DNA of 64,000 bases from Dysgonomonas mossii (GTDB lineage: Bacteria > Bacteroidota > Bacteroidia > Bacteroidales > Dysgonomonadaceae), in contig NZ_SPPK01000001.1 of NCBI RefSeq assembly GCF_004569505.1, positions 1 to 64,000 of the forward strand, given 5' to 3'. Under the pieces are notes generated by a model. It searched no databases, was not told the origin of the DNA, and worked only from the letters and a program-made list of their open reading frames with translations. The position numbers were made by a program, and so were the translations under genes. Of this stretch, positions 35,318-43,883 are shown piece by piece. How positions within the stretch are numbered: position 1 is the stretch's first letter; each line of letters starts with the position of its first letter.

Positions 35318-36469
35318 CTAAGCTAGATTTACTTCTGTTAGGTCTATTTTATTTCTGTTTGCCACCCCGAGCTTTAGTTCTTCTGCCAGATGCATGAATT
35401 TGAGAGCAGCCGGTTTGTCTTCCGATTGGATGCCTTCCTCTATCCTTTTTGCTATCACAATGTCATGTCCTATACGGTCAACGGCGACAGGGTCGGTTCC
35501 CACCAGAATAGTATTATAATTGCATATAAATTGAGGATTCGCTGCAGGTCCTCCTTCGAAACAACCTATCAACCCGTCCACAATATTCAAAACAACTTTG
35601 TCCCGTAGTGGCGGGAAGGCACATACATACGCAGAAGTTTCGTGCCACAAATCCTTGTGGAGCCTTGCGGTATTTGAAATAGAACCGAACGCAAGATTTT
35701 TCAGACAAAGTGTAACTGATGATCCTGCATTTTTCAATACAGGCAGATTGATGATTTTTGTTACCTTTTGAGAACAGATCTTCGTAAAATAAGAATATTT
35801 TCCTCCATTTACCATGAAAGGCATTGTATAAGCGTCATACTCACCTTCTACATCAGCGTAGAAATAATGATCTTTATCGATACGCTCTTCGCTGTATAGT
35901 TTACCTTCGCTATTATAGTAGCTGCCCGAAGCATCTTCACACTCAGTACCGGTGATGGTTATGCCGGGATAATTTTCTTCTGTATAGCCTGTTTCATGCA
36001 GTTGCATTTCGCGCCTGTCCCATATTACCATATTGCTACGGGATATGCCTGCATCTTCCAATTGTTTTATTACGGCTTGTGTAACGGCATGCGAAGTCGT
36101 CAATAGTTTTCCGGCTACAGGATTAACCTTTAGTCCTATTACGTCATCTTTGCCGACAAATTGTAGCCAAGCCTTGTTGAGATCGCTTTCTCCTGTAAGT
36201 TTCAGTATCGATTCTTTAAGCATCTCAAAAACGGTTTCCACCGAAGGTTTACCATCAGTAACAGCCAAACTATGATTGACTCTGACTACTTTACCCGGAT
36301 ATTTCCCCGGCATAGAAGATTCGGTTCTAGAGATAGATAACGCATCCTTTATATTTGTCTCAGGCTTTATATCTGTTGAGGTGAGAGTTGGAGCAGCTTT
36401 AAGGATAGGAGAAACTGTTGCACCCAGACCACCAATAACTAATGACTTAAAGAATTTACGTCTTTCCAT
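35318..36469 (-). CDS. DUF362-domain protein with Tat signal
   Basis: A 383-residue protein with a twin-arginine-like leader (MERRKFFKSLVIGGLGATVSP), implying export after folding. The body matches DUF362: VRVNHSLAVTDGKPSV, LKVNPVAGKLLTTSHAVTQAVIKQLEDAG, INLPVLKNAGSSVTLCLKNLAFGSI, and DGLIGCFEGGPAANPQFICNYNTILVGTDPVAVDRIG. DUF362 is sometimes linked to iron-sulfur chemistry, but no CxxCxxC cluster motif is present here. Directly abuts the DUF6599-like gene. Confidence 0.82.
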   Translation of the reverse strand: MERRKFFKSLVIGGLGATVSPILKAAPTLTSTDIKPETNIKDALSISRTESSMPGKYPGKVVRVNHSLAVTDGKPSVETVFEMLKESILKLTGESDLNKAWLQFVGKDDVIGLKVNPVAGKLLTTSHAVTQAVIKQLEDAGISRSNMVIWDRREMQLHETGYTEENYPGITITGTECEDASGSYYNSEGKLYSEERIDKDHYFYADVEGEYDAYTMPFMVNGGKYSYFTKICSQKVTKIINLPVLKNAGSSVTLCLKNLAFGSISNTARLHKDLWHETSAYVCAFPPLRDKVVLNIVDGLIGCFEGGPAANPQFICNYNTILVGTDPVAVDRIGHDIVIAKRIEEGIQSEDKPAALKFMHLAEELKLGVANRNKIDLTEVNLA

Positions 36470-36542
36470 AGTGCGAAGGTTAAATTAACTGATTATCAAA
36501 AGTAAATAAATAATTTGATATCCAATAATAGTCTAAAAACAA

Positions 36543-36573
36543 AAACAAGAAAGGTGAATTTCCTTTCTTGTTT
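36543..36573 (-). terminator. Terminator of the YtxH/holin operon
   Basis: Perfect 12-bp stem (36543-36554 with 36562-36573, 7-nt loop). On the minus strand it is followed by TTTTTAGAC. It lies 10 bases after the last gene of the operon. Confidence 0.85.
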
Positions 36574-36583
36574 CTGTTTTATT

Positions 36584-36952
36584 TTAGTCGTTATCTTTAT
36601 CCTTCTCCTTTTTTTTCTTTCCCGAGAAGATCGATTTTAGTTTCTTTATTACAAACCGCCATATTATTGGCTGCACAATTTCCCATATTACGGGGTAATA
36701 AGCGGTTAATCCGCTAAGCAGACTGCTTGATGTTGAGGTTTCTTCTTGTCGCTTTTTACTTTTGGATGATCCCCCGAATCCAAATACGCTTAGTACAGAG
36801 TTTATAGTACTTTGAAAAATCAATGAACCTGCATTGTCTGAAAGATACGCCCAATGTTCGGATAGACGTTCTTCACCTTCCTTGCATTCAAGCCTTACTA
36901 ATTCTTTTTCTTGACGCAGTTCTTCTAATGGTGTCAATCTACTCTTCATCAT
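36584..36952 (-). CDS. Small hypothetical protein, third gene of envelope-stress operon
   Basis: A 122-residue protein. N-terminal charged helix (LTPLEELRQEKELVRLECKEGEERLSEHWAYL), a glycine-containing middle, and a hydrophobic segment near YYPVIWEIVQPIIWRFVI, ending in a Lys-rich tail. Its start overlaps the holin-family gene by 14 bases, so it is co-translated. Not assigned to a named family. Confidence 0.72.
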   Translation of the reverse strand: MMKSRLTPLEELRQEKELVRLECKEGEERLSEHWAYLSDNAGSLIFQSTINSVLSVFGFGGSSKSKKRQEETSTSSSLLSGLTAYYPVIWEIVQPIIWRFVIKKLKSIFSGKKKKEKDKDND

Positions 36953-37319
36953 TTGTATCTATTTTACGCATAAATCTTATAGTATTCTGTAATATCGATT
37001 GTTGTATCTTTTTTCGAAAAAGAACTACAAGCAATAAAACAAACAATGAAAACAGAGTCATGATTCCAAAGCCTACAGCCAAGCTGTTGAATAATTCTCC
37101 AAGAAAAAAAGCCATACCAATAAGCCCGAAGAATAAAATAACAGCTACAATAGCTATTATTATTAAGCCATATCCCAGACCGGAGGCAGATAAACCTATC
37201 TTCTCAAAACTATCCAGTTTAAACAAACGGATACGTCTGTTGATATAGCTTAATAAATCTAATTTAATTTCTTCAATTAAGATTCCTAAGCTTTTTTCTT
37301 CTTCGGAGTTATTCAACAT
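36939..37319 (-). CDS. Phage-holin-superfamily III / DUF1469-like membrane protein
   Basis: A 126-residue protein with an N-terminal amphipathic helix and two membrane helices (about 46-75 and 82-105) joined by a short turn. This is the build of the holin-like DUF1469 family found in bacterial stress operons, not of a lysis cassette; there is no prophage nearby. It overlaps the upstream YtxH gene by 11 bases. Confidence 0.8.
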   Translation of the reverse strand: MLNNSEEEKSLGILIEEIKLDLLSYINRRIRLFKLDSFEKIGLSASGLGYGLIIIAIVAVILFFGLIGMAFFLGELFNSLAVGFGIMTLFSLFVLLLVVLFRKKIQQSILQNTIRFMRKIDTNDEE

Positions 37320-37512
37320 CGTCTCTTAATTCTTCCAGTTTATGTTTGCCTCTGCCGGCTGCGTTTCTTACATTTCCTTTTACTTTGTCTACCAGGCTGT
37401 TTATATCTTTCAGCCATTCTTCCTTTTTGTCAGAAGCAGCAACATAGCCAACAGCTGCACCTAGCGCAGCACCTATAGCCAAGAACAATAAGTTCGAACC
37501 TGTTTTATTCAT
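37309..37512 (-). CDS. YtxH-domain protein
   Basis: A 67-residue protein with one glycine/alanine-rich membrane segment (LLFLAIGAALGAAVGYVAAS) followed by a charged helix (KKEEWLKDINSLVDKVKGNVRNAAGRGKHKLEELRDDVE). This is the classic YtxH build, often general-stress induced. First gene of a three-gene overlapping operon with the holin-like protein and the 122-residue protein. Confidence 0.82.
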   Translation of the reverse strand: MNKTGSNLLFLAIGAALGAAVGYVAASDKKEEWLKDINSLVDKVKGNVRNAAGRGKHKLEELRDDVE

Positions 37513-37732
37513 AATTATTTATTTTATAAATTAATTCTACATTAATATAATAACGTGTGAGAGTATCAATAAATTTCATCAATTCAACACTTTATTATAA
37601 ATTGGATTGATCACTAAATATACGGGCTAAACCGCTAATAATCTTCTTGCTTTCCCTAAAAGGACAGCTAATATAGCTATTTTTTGAAATATCGAAAATA
37701 TTTTTCAGTAAAAATAACTATTAGCCCGATTC

Positions 37733-39103
37733 TTATATCGCTTCGCCAAATAGTGTAGCCGAAGTATTCCCTGTTACTTTTACGGTCACAAAGTCTCCTA
37801 TACGATGGTTTCCTTTGTCAAAAATAACAACTTTGTTTTGGGATGTTCGTCCAAAAAGCTGTTCCCTCGACCGTTTAGAGAATCCTTCAACAAGTACTTC
37901 AAATACTTTGCCTACATCTCGCTTGTTGCTTTCAAGAGAGCATTCGTTTTGCAAATCTATAATTTCCTGTAAACGTTTTATTTTAACATCTTCAGGTATA
38001 TCGTCTTCTAATTTTTTTGAAGCGTATGTTCCCGGACGTTCCGAATACTTGAACATAAATGCCGAGTCGAAACATACTTCACGCATCAGCGATAGTGTCT
38101 CTTGCTGATCTTCTTCCGTTTCGGAGTGAAAACCGCACATGATATCAGTAGATATGCCGCATCCCGGTATGATGCGTTTAATCGCTTCGATACGGTTCAG
38201 ATACCACTCTCTATCATATTTTCTTTTCATCACGTTTAGCATCTTGCTACTGCCCGATTGCACAGGTAGATGGATAAACTTACACAGGTTATCGTATTTT
38301 GCGATTACCTCCAGTGTTTCATCGGTCATATCTGTTGGATAAGAAGTCGTAAATCGGATACGCATTTTGGGTGCAGCTTTCGCTGTCATTTCCAATAGTG
38401 CGGGGAAATCTACAATGCTGCCGTCTTCGTTTGTAAAGCGGTATGAGTTGACATTCTGTCCCAATAATGTAGCTTCCTTAAATCCTTTGTCTCGCAGATT
38501 TTCCAATTCGTTAAGGATACTCTGTGGCGAACGGCTTCGTTCACGACCTCTTGTATAAGGCACTATACAATACGAACATACCTTATCGCATCCTCGCATG
38601 ATGGATATAAAGCCCGAAATGTGGTTTCCTCCAATACGTAGAGGGATCACATCTTTATACGTTTCGGTTTTGGATAGTTGAACATTGATTGCTTTGTTGC
38701 CATTTTCGGCAGCTCCTACCAGATTAGGCAGGTCGAGGTAGGCATCGGGGCCTACTACAACATCTACATGATGCTTGTCGTGTAGCTCTTCTTTTACTCG
38801 TTCGGCCATACAACCCAGAACACCAATAATCATATTTGGCTTCTTCTTTCTCTTGAGGGCGTTGAAGTAGTCGAGACGTTGAATAACTCTTTGCTCGGCG
38901 TTGTCACGTATCGAGCATGTATTTACAAAAACAGCATCAGCTTCTTCCAGCTTATCTGTCATGATATAACCATCCATTTGCATTACGGATGCAACAACCT
39001 CGCTGTCTGCTACATTCATTTGACAGCCGTAGGTTTCGATGAACAGTTTTTTGTCTTCGGTTGAAATCGTGGATTTAAAGTCCAGTCCTTTCTCGTTGTT
39101 CAT
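37733..39103 (-). CDS. miaB: tRNA-2-methylthio-N6-dimethylallyladenosine synthase MiaB
   Basis: A 456-residue radical-SAM methylthiotransferase. The N-terminal UPF0004 domain has cysteines in ETYGCQMNVADSE, FVNTCSIRDNAEQ and GCMAERVKEEL for the second 4Fe-4S cluster. The radical-SAM motif is RGCDKVCSYCIVPYTRGRERSR (about 168-190). A C-terminal TRAM domain follows (VEGFSKRSREQLFGRTSQNKVVIF). It modifies A37 of tRNAs reading UNN codons. Monocistronic. Confidence 0.96.
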   Translation of the reverse strand: MNNEKGLDFKSTISTEDKKLFIETYGCQMNVADSEVVASVMQMDGYIMTDKLEEADAVFVNTCSIRDNAEQRVIQRLDYFNALKRKKKPNMIIGVLGCMAERVKEELHDKHHVDVVVGPDAYLDLPNLVGAAENGNKAINVQLSKTETYKDVIPLRIGGNHISGFISIMRGCDKVCSYCIVPYTRGRERSRSPQSILNELENLRDKGFKEATLLGQNVNSYRFTNEDGSIVDFPALLEMTAKAAPKMRIRFTTSYPTDMTDETLEVIAKYDNLCKFIHLPVQSGSSKMLNVMKRKYDREWYLNRIEAIKRIIPGCGISTDIMCGFHSETEEDQQETLSLMREVCFDSAFMFKYSERPGTYASKKLEDDIPEDVKIKRLQEIIDLQNECSLESNKRDVGKVFEVLVEGFSKRSREQLFGRTSQNKVVIFDKGNHRIGDFVTVKVTGNTSATLFGEAI

Positions 39104-39277
39104 AGAAATATATTTTAGTATGTAATTAAGCTTCGATGATTTAGTCTCAAAGCATCTTTGGCTGGCAAAAATACGAAGAAAAATGGAATTGTTTATTTGT
39201 TTTGTGCTTTTTAAGGGAATGTCTAAAGAATGGTCGTTAAATATTTGAATGTTTTTTAATCAATCCATGATTATCTT

Positions 39278-39285
39278 TATCTTTG
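39278..39285 (+). promoter_or_regulatory. Candidate -7 box for the PNGase F-like gene
   Basis: TATCTTTG matches TAnnTTTG and lies 39 bases before the chosen start at 39325, supporting that start over an upstream in-frame TTG at 39283 that overlaps the box. Confidence 0.5.
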
Positions 39286-39324
39286 TCCGTTGACCTAAAA
39301 ACTCTTTTATCTAAAATATATTTT

Positions 39325-41004
39325 ATGAAAAGGAACCTATTTTTATTCCAATTATTACTTCTCGCATTTGTAATGAATGCTCAACCTAAGAAAGATTTTA
39401 AAACAGTACGTATCACCTACCAGACAAGTATGAATGGTAAAGCCTACGAAGGATCAAATACCATCGTAGAGATATGCGGAACAGATGTGCAAATAAGTCG
39501 TAAATATGCCGAGGTGCAAGAGGGTACTCCGGTACAATACACCTATCTTGATTATGCAACAAATGAAGAAACGAAAACCGCAAAGTTGGCAAATGGGAAT
39601 GAGTTTTATACAACCCGATCATTTACATTAAATGATAAACTGGAATTTTTGCCCGAAACAGAAACTATTGCGGGTTACCTCTGCAAAAAGGCGAAAACTG
39701 TTATTAATTCTAATACGATAGAAATATGGTATACAACTCAATTAGGAGTCAAAGGATCTATGCAACCTGGTGTTGGTTTGCCTGATGGAGTTGTGCTAAA
39801 GGTGGTAAGAAACGGACAGTATGAAGAAAAAGCAACAAAGATTGATTTGCTAAAAGAGATTGTGAATGTAAAACCTGTACTTAAAGGGGATAAACTAACA
39901 GCTCCTGCCTATAATTACCGTATACAGCAAAGCCAGGTTATTGTAGCCGACGTGTTTAATAATCAGAGTATATACTTTAGGGATATTCCTAAGCCGGAGC
40001 AGTTGAACGATACAGAAATAATGCAATTTGCCAATGGTTCTATTGTTCTGAAAAAAGTAAAACTTCCTGCCGATAATAGTAGCTATTCTATTTTTGCAGA
40101 GCTAGCCCAACACTCTGAAGGGGACGCTTATGACCGTACGGGTAGCGTCTTTATCGTTCCTACCGATAAGAAGCAATCATTTATGGATGGACTGCTAAAA
40201 GGAAGAGAGGCATTACCTCAGTATACTGATAAACATGGAAAATCGTATGAGGGAATGGTTGCTACAGAAGATTATTTGCCACCTCTCGAGTTGATGCGTT
40301 TTTATACTTCATTCGGAGTAAAAGGATATAACCATATTGAGGTAGCTGAATATAACTGGCCAGACTCTGTGGTGTTTAAACAAGAAATTACAGACTATGC
40401 CAAGTATCTGAAAAATGAAGTGTGGGTAGGTGCATGGATCGGAAACTATGCGAAAAACGGACACAATGTTTCTTTAAAGATTAAGTATTATCCGAATGAT
40501 AAGCGGGCAGAGAAAGAAGTATATCCTCTGTTTACAACTACAAATATAATGGAGATGGCAGGACAAGCTTATCCTGACGGATTATTCCGCAACGATTCTC
40601 TGACTGTGAACTTCAAAACAGATGTAGACCTCAAAGATGCTTATATCCGCTATATATCTACAGGCCATGGCGGCTGGGGTGGAGGAGACGAATTTAATCC
40701 GAAGCTTAACGAGATATTTATGGATGGCTCTCGCCTGATCGCTTATACCCCTTGGCGCGAAGATTGCGGCAGCTATAGAGAGTTGAATCCGGCTTCGGGT
40801 AATTTCGCAAATGGCTTATCGTCATCCGACCTGAGTCGTTCGGGTTGGTGTCCGGGTACAGTGAGTTACCCTGTGTTTATACACATTGGGGATGTGAAGG
40901 CAGGTGAACACCAACTGAAGGTGGCTATACCTGTGGGAGATCCCGAAGGTAGTGCTCTGAGTTATTGGTGTATCTCTGGAGTATTAGTGGGCGATAAGAA
41001 ATAA
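39325..41004 (+). CDS. PNGase F-like peptide-N-glycosidase
   Basis: About 559 residues from MKRNLFLFQLLLLAFVMNAQ (signal peptide). Residues about 20-225 form an extra N-terminal beta domain that resembles GLPGLI-type secreted proteins. The PNGase F N and C domains follow: SEGDAYDRTGSVFIVP (about 262-277, likely holding the catalytic Asp) and STGHGGWGGGDEFNPKLNEIFMDG (about 446-469, with the catalytic-loop Glu). PNGase F cleaves the GlcNAc-Asn bond of N-glycoproteins, providing free glycans that GH92 mannosidases could use. It stands alone, not in a PUL. Confidence 0.87.
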   Translation: MKRNLFLFQLLLLAFVMNAQPKKDFKTVRITYQTSMNGKAYEGSNTIVEICGTDVQISRKYAEVQEGTPVQYTYLDYATNEETKTAKLANGNEFYTTRSFTLNDKLEFLPETETIAGYLCKKAKTVINSNTIEIWYTTQLGVKGSMQPGVGLPDGVVLKVVRNGQYEEKATKIDLLKEIVNVKPVLKGDKLTAPAYNYRIQQSQVIVADVFNNQSIYFRDIPKPEQLNDTEIMQFANGSIVLKKVKLPADNSSYSIFAELAQHSEGDAYDRTGSVFIVPTDKKQSFMDGLLKGREALPQYTDKHGKSYEGMVATEDYLPPLELMRFYTSFGVKGYNHIEVAEYNWPDSVVFKQEITDYAKYLKNEVWVGAWIGNYAKNGHNVSLKIKYYPNDKRAEKEVYPLFTTTNIMEMAGQAYPDGLFRNDSLTVNFKTDVDLKDAYIRYISTGHGGWGGGDEFNPKLNEIFMDGSRLIAYTPWREDCGSYRELNPASGNFANGLSSSDLSRSGWCPGTVSYPVFIHIGDVKAGEHQLKVAIPVGDPEGSALSYWCISGVLVGDKK

Positions 41005-41086
41005 GACTATAATATTTTCGGAGCTCTGTGACTTTTATGTTTTTGGTGCGACTAATATAAAAAGAATATAAAACATACTATAGAAT

Positions 41087-41998
41087 ATGTATTATCTCGA
41101 AGCCCACGATGTGGTGAAACAATATGGTAGTCATAGAGCTCTCGATGGCGTAAGCGTACAAGTGCCAAAAGGTTGCATCTATGGATTGCTGGGGCCTAAT
41201 GGTGCAGGCAAATCTTCGCTAATCCGCATAATAAACAGAATAACTGCTCCCGATGAAGGACAAGTCTTTATAAATGGAAGGGTGTCGGTAGCCGATGATG
41301 TTTTTAATATCGGTTATTTGCCCGAAGAAAGAGGCTTGTACAAGAAAATGAAAGTTGGAGAGCATATTATTTTTCTGGCACAATTGAGAGGCCTCTCGAA
41401 AGAAGACGCAGTACAAAAAACTCAATATTGGCTAAAGAAGTTTGATATACTATCCTGGCAAGGAAAAAAAGTGGAGGAGCTGTCGAAAGGTATGCAGCAA
41501 AAGATACAATTTATTGCTACCGTCATACATGAACCCGATTTGTATATCCTTGATGAGCCTTTCAGCGGATTTGATCCTGTGAATACAGAATTGTTAAAGA
41601 AAGAGCTGTTAGATCTGAAAGCAAAAGGCAAAACAATAATTCTTTCGACTCATAATATGGAATCGGTAGAGGAATTGTGTGACGAAATATCTCTGATAAA
41701 TAAATCTAGGGTTGTATTGAATGGAAATGTGAAAGAAATACGCGCAAGATACAGAAAGCATATTTTCAAACTTCAGGTCGTAGGGGAAACTTTTGATCTG
41801 GAATCTTCTCACTTTTCGATATTATCGCAATCAACGGACAGTAATATTACGGAGCTACTTATTCAGCGTAATGATGAGGCTTCCAACTCAGAGTTGATAC
41901 AAGAGATAGCCAAACGCTATGAAGTGGTGACTTTTGAAGAAGTATTGCCTTCGATGAATGATATTTTTATACAAATCGTATCAGAGACAAAACAATGA
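41087..41998 (+). CDS. ABC transporter ATP-binding protein (NatA-like)
   Basis: A 303-residue ATPase. Walker A GPNGAGKSS (about 35-43), signature LSKGMQQK, Walker B DLYILDEPFSGFDPV, and switch His in LSTHNM. The C-terminal 90 residues are the extra domain typical of NatA/CcmA exporters. It overlaps the permease gene by 4 bases (ATGA). Confidence 0.92.
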   Translation: MYYLEAHDVVKQYGSHRALDGVSVQVPKGCIYGLLGPNGAGKSSLIRIINRITAPDEGQVFINGRVSVADDVFNIGYLPEERGLYKKMKVGEHIIFLAQLRGLSKEDAVQKTQYWLKKFDILSWQGKKVEELSKGMQQKIQFIATVIHEPDLYILDEPFSGFDPVNTELLKKELLDLKAKGKTIILSTHNMESVEELCDEISLINKSRVVLNGNVKEIRARYRKHIFKLQVVGETFDLESSHFSILSQSTDSNITELLIQRNDEASNSELIQEIAKRYEVVTFEEVLPSMNDIFIQIVSETKQ

Positions 41999-43317
41999 GA
42001 GGATTAAAGCTAATTATACATAGGGAATTTACCTCGAGGGTAAAAACCAAAGCGTTTATCTTGACAACGTTGCTAACTCCATTCTTATTCTTGGGAGTGT
42101 CTACTATCCCTGCATTGCTTATGATGTTAAGTAGCAATGATGATATAAACAAAGTGTATGTAATCGATCATACAGGTTCTTATTTTAGTTTGTTTCAGTC
42201 ATCTAAGAACTATGAGTTTGTGAAATTATCGGATAGCGATAGTAAGCCGAGCGATAAGCGGACAGCCATATTAGAGATATCGGAAGACCTGAGTGTAAAT
42301 CCGAATGCAGCAACTTTCTATTCCGAAAAGCAGCAGCCTCCTCGTGAGTTGACTGTTTATATCAACAACATACTTACGGATGCTGTTAGAAATAAAAAGA
42401 TAGATGATTTTACCCAAAGGAGTAATATCGAACCACAACTTGTTACAGATCTGCAACAAATATTGAAATCGAAAGATCATATTAATGTTTCCACTATCCG
42501 TCTCGACGAAGCCGGACAGAAGACCGAGACACTTGGTCAGGCGGCATCTTTTGTAGGGATGGGACTTACATTGTGTATGTTCTTCTTTATCATGATGTAT
42601 GGGCAAATGGTCGTGCAAAGTGTTGTGGAAGAGAAAACAAACCGTATCATTGAGGTGATTATTTCATCCGTTAGACCTTTAGATCTTATGATGGGTAAAA
42701 TAGTCGGAGTTGGATTAGTTGGTTTGCTACAATTGGTTATCTGGCTTGTTATAGGAGGCGGCGCACTTGTTGCTATGCAAATATTCCTCGGGACAAGTGT
42801 AGATACCACTGCTACAATGGAGGCTCAACAGGCAATAAGTGCAATGACACAGAATAACTCGGAGATTACTTCTGCTGTTAATGGTATATTGGGCGTCAAC
42901 TGGCTGCAGGTCGGGATCTGCCTTATATTATATTTTGTGGGAGGGTATCTTCTTTTCTCCTCTTTGTATGCCATGTTTGGGTCTGCTGCTAACGATTCGC
43001 AAGAGGCTCAGCAGTTGATGATGCCATTGACTATTATATTATTATTAGCCTTTTATACAGGTATTGCAGCATCTCAGAATCCTGAAGGCGCGATGGCCTT
43101 TTGGTGTTCGATCATACCATTTACCGCGCCTGTCGTGATGATGGTACGTGCTCCGTTCGAAATATCTATATGGGAGTTGGTCTTGTCGGTTGTTGTGCTG
43201 TATGTAACCGCCATATTAATGGTTAAGTTGGCTGCAAAGGTCTATCGTGTCGGTATTCTGATGTATGGTAAGAAAGTGACCTTCGCCGAAATGTTTAAAT
43301 GGTTGAGATATAAGTAA
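41995..43317 (+). CDS. ABC-2 type permease (NatB-like)
   Basis: A 440-residue membrane protein with one N-terminal helix (about 21-45), a large extracytoplasmic domain (about 50-180), and five or six C-terminal helices, the ABC-2/NatB layout. EKTNRIIEVIISSVRPLDLMMGKIVGVGLVGLLQ is the conserved coupling-helix region of this family. Together with the preceding ATPase it probably exports Na+ or a small compound; the substrate is not deducible. 4-base overlap with the ATPase gene. Confidence 0.9.
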   Translation: MRGLKLIIHREFTSRVKTKAFILTTLLTPFLFLGVSTIPALLMMLSSNDDINKVYVIDHTGSYFSLFQSSKNYEFVKLSDSDSKPSDKRTAILEISEDLSVNPNAATFYSEKQQPPRELTVYINNILTDAVRNKKIDDFTQRSNIEPQLVTDLQQILKSKDHINVSTIRLDEAGQKTETLGQAASFVGMGLTLCMFFFIMMYGQMVVQSVVEEKTNRIIEVIISSVRPLDLMMGKIVGVGLVGLLQLVIWLVIGGGALVAMQIFLGTSVDTTATMEAQQAISAMTQNNSEITSAVNGILGVNWLQVGICLILYFVGGYLLFSSLYAMFGSAANDSQEAQQLMMPLTIILLLAFYTGIAASQNPEGAMAFWCSIIPFTAPVVMMVRAPFEISIWELVLSVVVLYVTAILMVKLAAKVYRVGILMYGKKVTFAEMFKWLRYK

Positions 43318-43338
43318 TTTAAGATAAGTTTAGTGAAG

Positions 43339-43375
43339 CAATCCTGTCATATCTATTTTGGCAGGATTGTTTTTT
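43339..43375 (+). terminator. Terminator of the ABC operon
   Basis: CAATCCTG/CAGGATTG stem (43339-43346 with 43362-43369, 15-nt loop) followed by six T, 21 bases after the permease stop codon. Confidence 0.88.
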
Positions 43376-43470
43376 ATTATTGCTAATACTTTCCTTAAAA
43401 TGTTTTCCCAAGATATAACAAAGCAAAAGTCCAACAAGAATCACCCGTTACTTAGAATAAAATAAAAATA

Positions 43471-43823
43471 CAGTAAGTCTATAAGCCGGGTTCTGTACTC
43501 TTCAAGAAGAGTGCTTGCCATTTATCTACGCCTGATGTCACCAACAGGCTCTAGCGACCTACCCCCCGGCATCGGACGAGCAGCCCTACATGCGCCGGTA
43601 TACATGGTCTTACAACTCGCAAGTGGTACGGCTCTGTATATTGCTATACAGACCGGTGAGCTCTTACCTCACCTTTTCACCCTTACCCCTGATAGGGGCG
43701 GTTGTTCTCTGTTACCTTAACTCTGCCCTCACGAACAGCTTCCCATTAAGAAATACGATGCTCTGTGTTGCCCGGACTTTCCTCTTTCTGCCTTGCGGCA
43801 GCCAGCGGCAAACCGACCTACTG
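43471..43823 (-). ncRNA. rnpB: RNase P RNA (class A)
   Basis: On the minus strand the 5' region contains GAGGAAAGTCCGGGCAACAC, the conserved P4/CRI core, and the 3' end contains ACAGAACCCGGCTTATAGAC. The first nine bases CAGTAGGTC pair with the last nine GACTTACTG as helix P1 (one G-U), which sets the ends at 43823 and 43471, 353 nt in all. It is the catalytic RNA that matures tRNA 5' ends. Open frames here on either strand are not genes. Confidence 0.95.
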
Positions 43824-43883
43824 CAATTTGATGCAAAGATAGTTCATTTTCTTGGAATATATCTTACTGCTGTAAGTTTGGAT

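Noticed and set aside
36939..37319. Holin as evidence of a prophage
   Set aside because: It overlaps a YtxH gene and has no endolysin or phage structural gene nearby; this fits a stress operon.
37622..37729. GGGCTAA/TTAGCCC long-range pairing after miaB
   Set aside because: A 7-bp match over about 90 bases is weak and has no terminator or RNA-family features.
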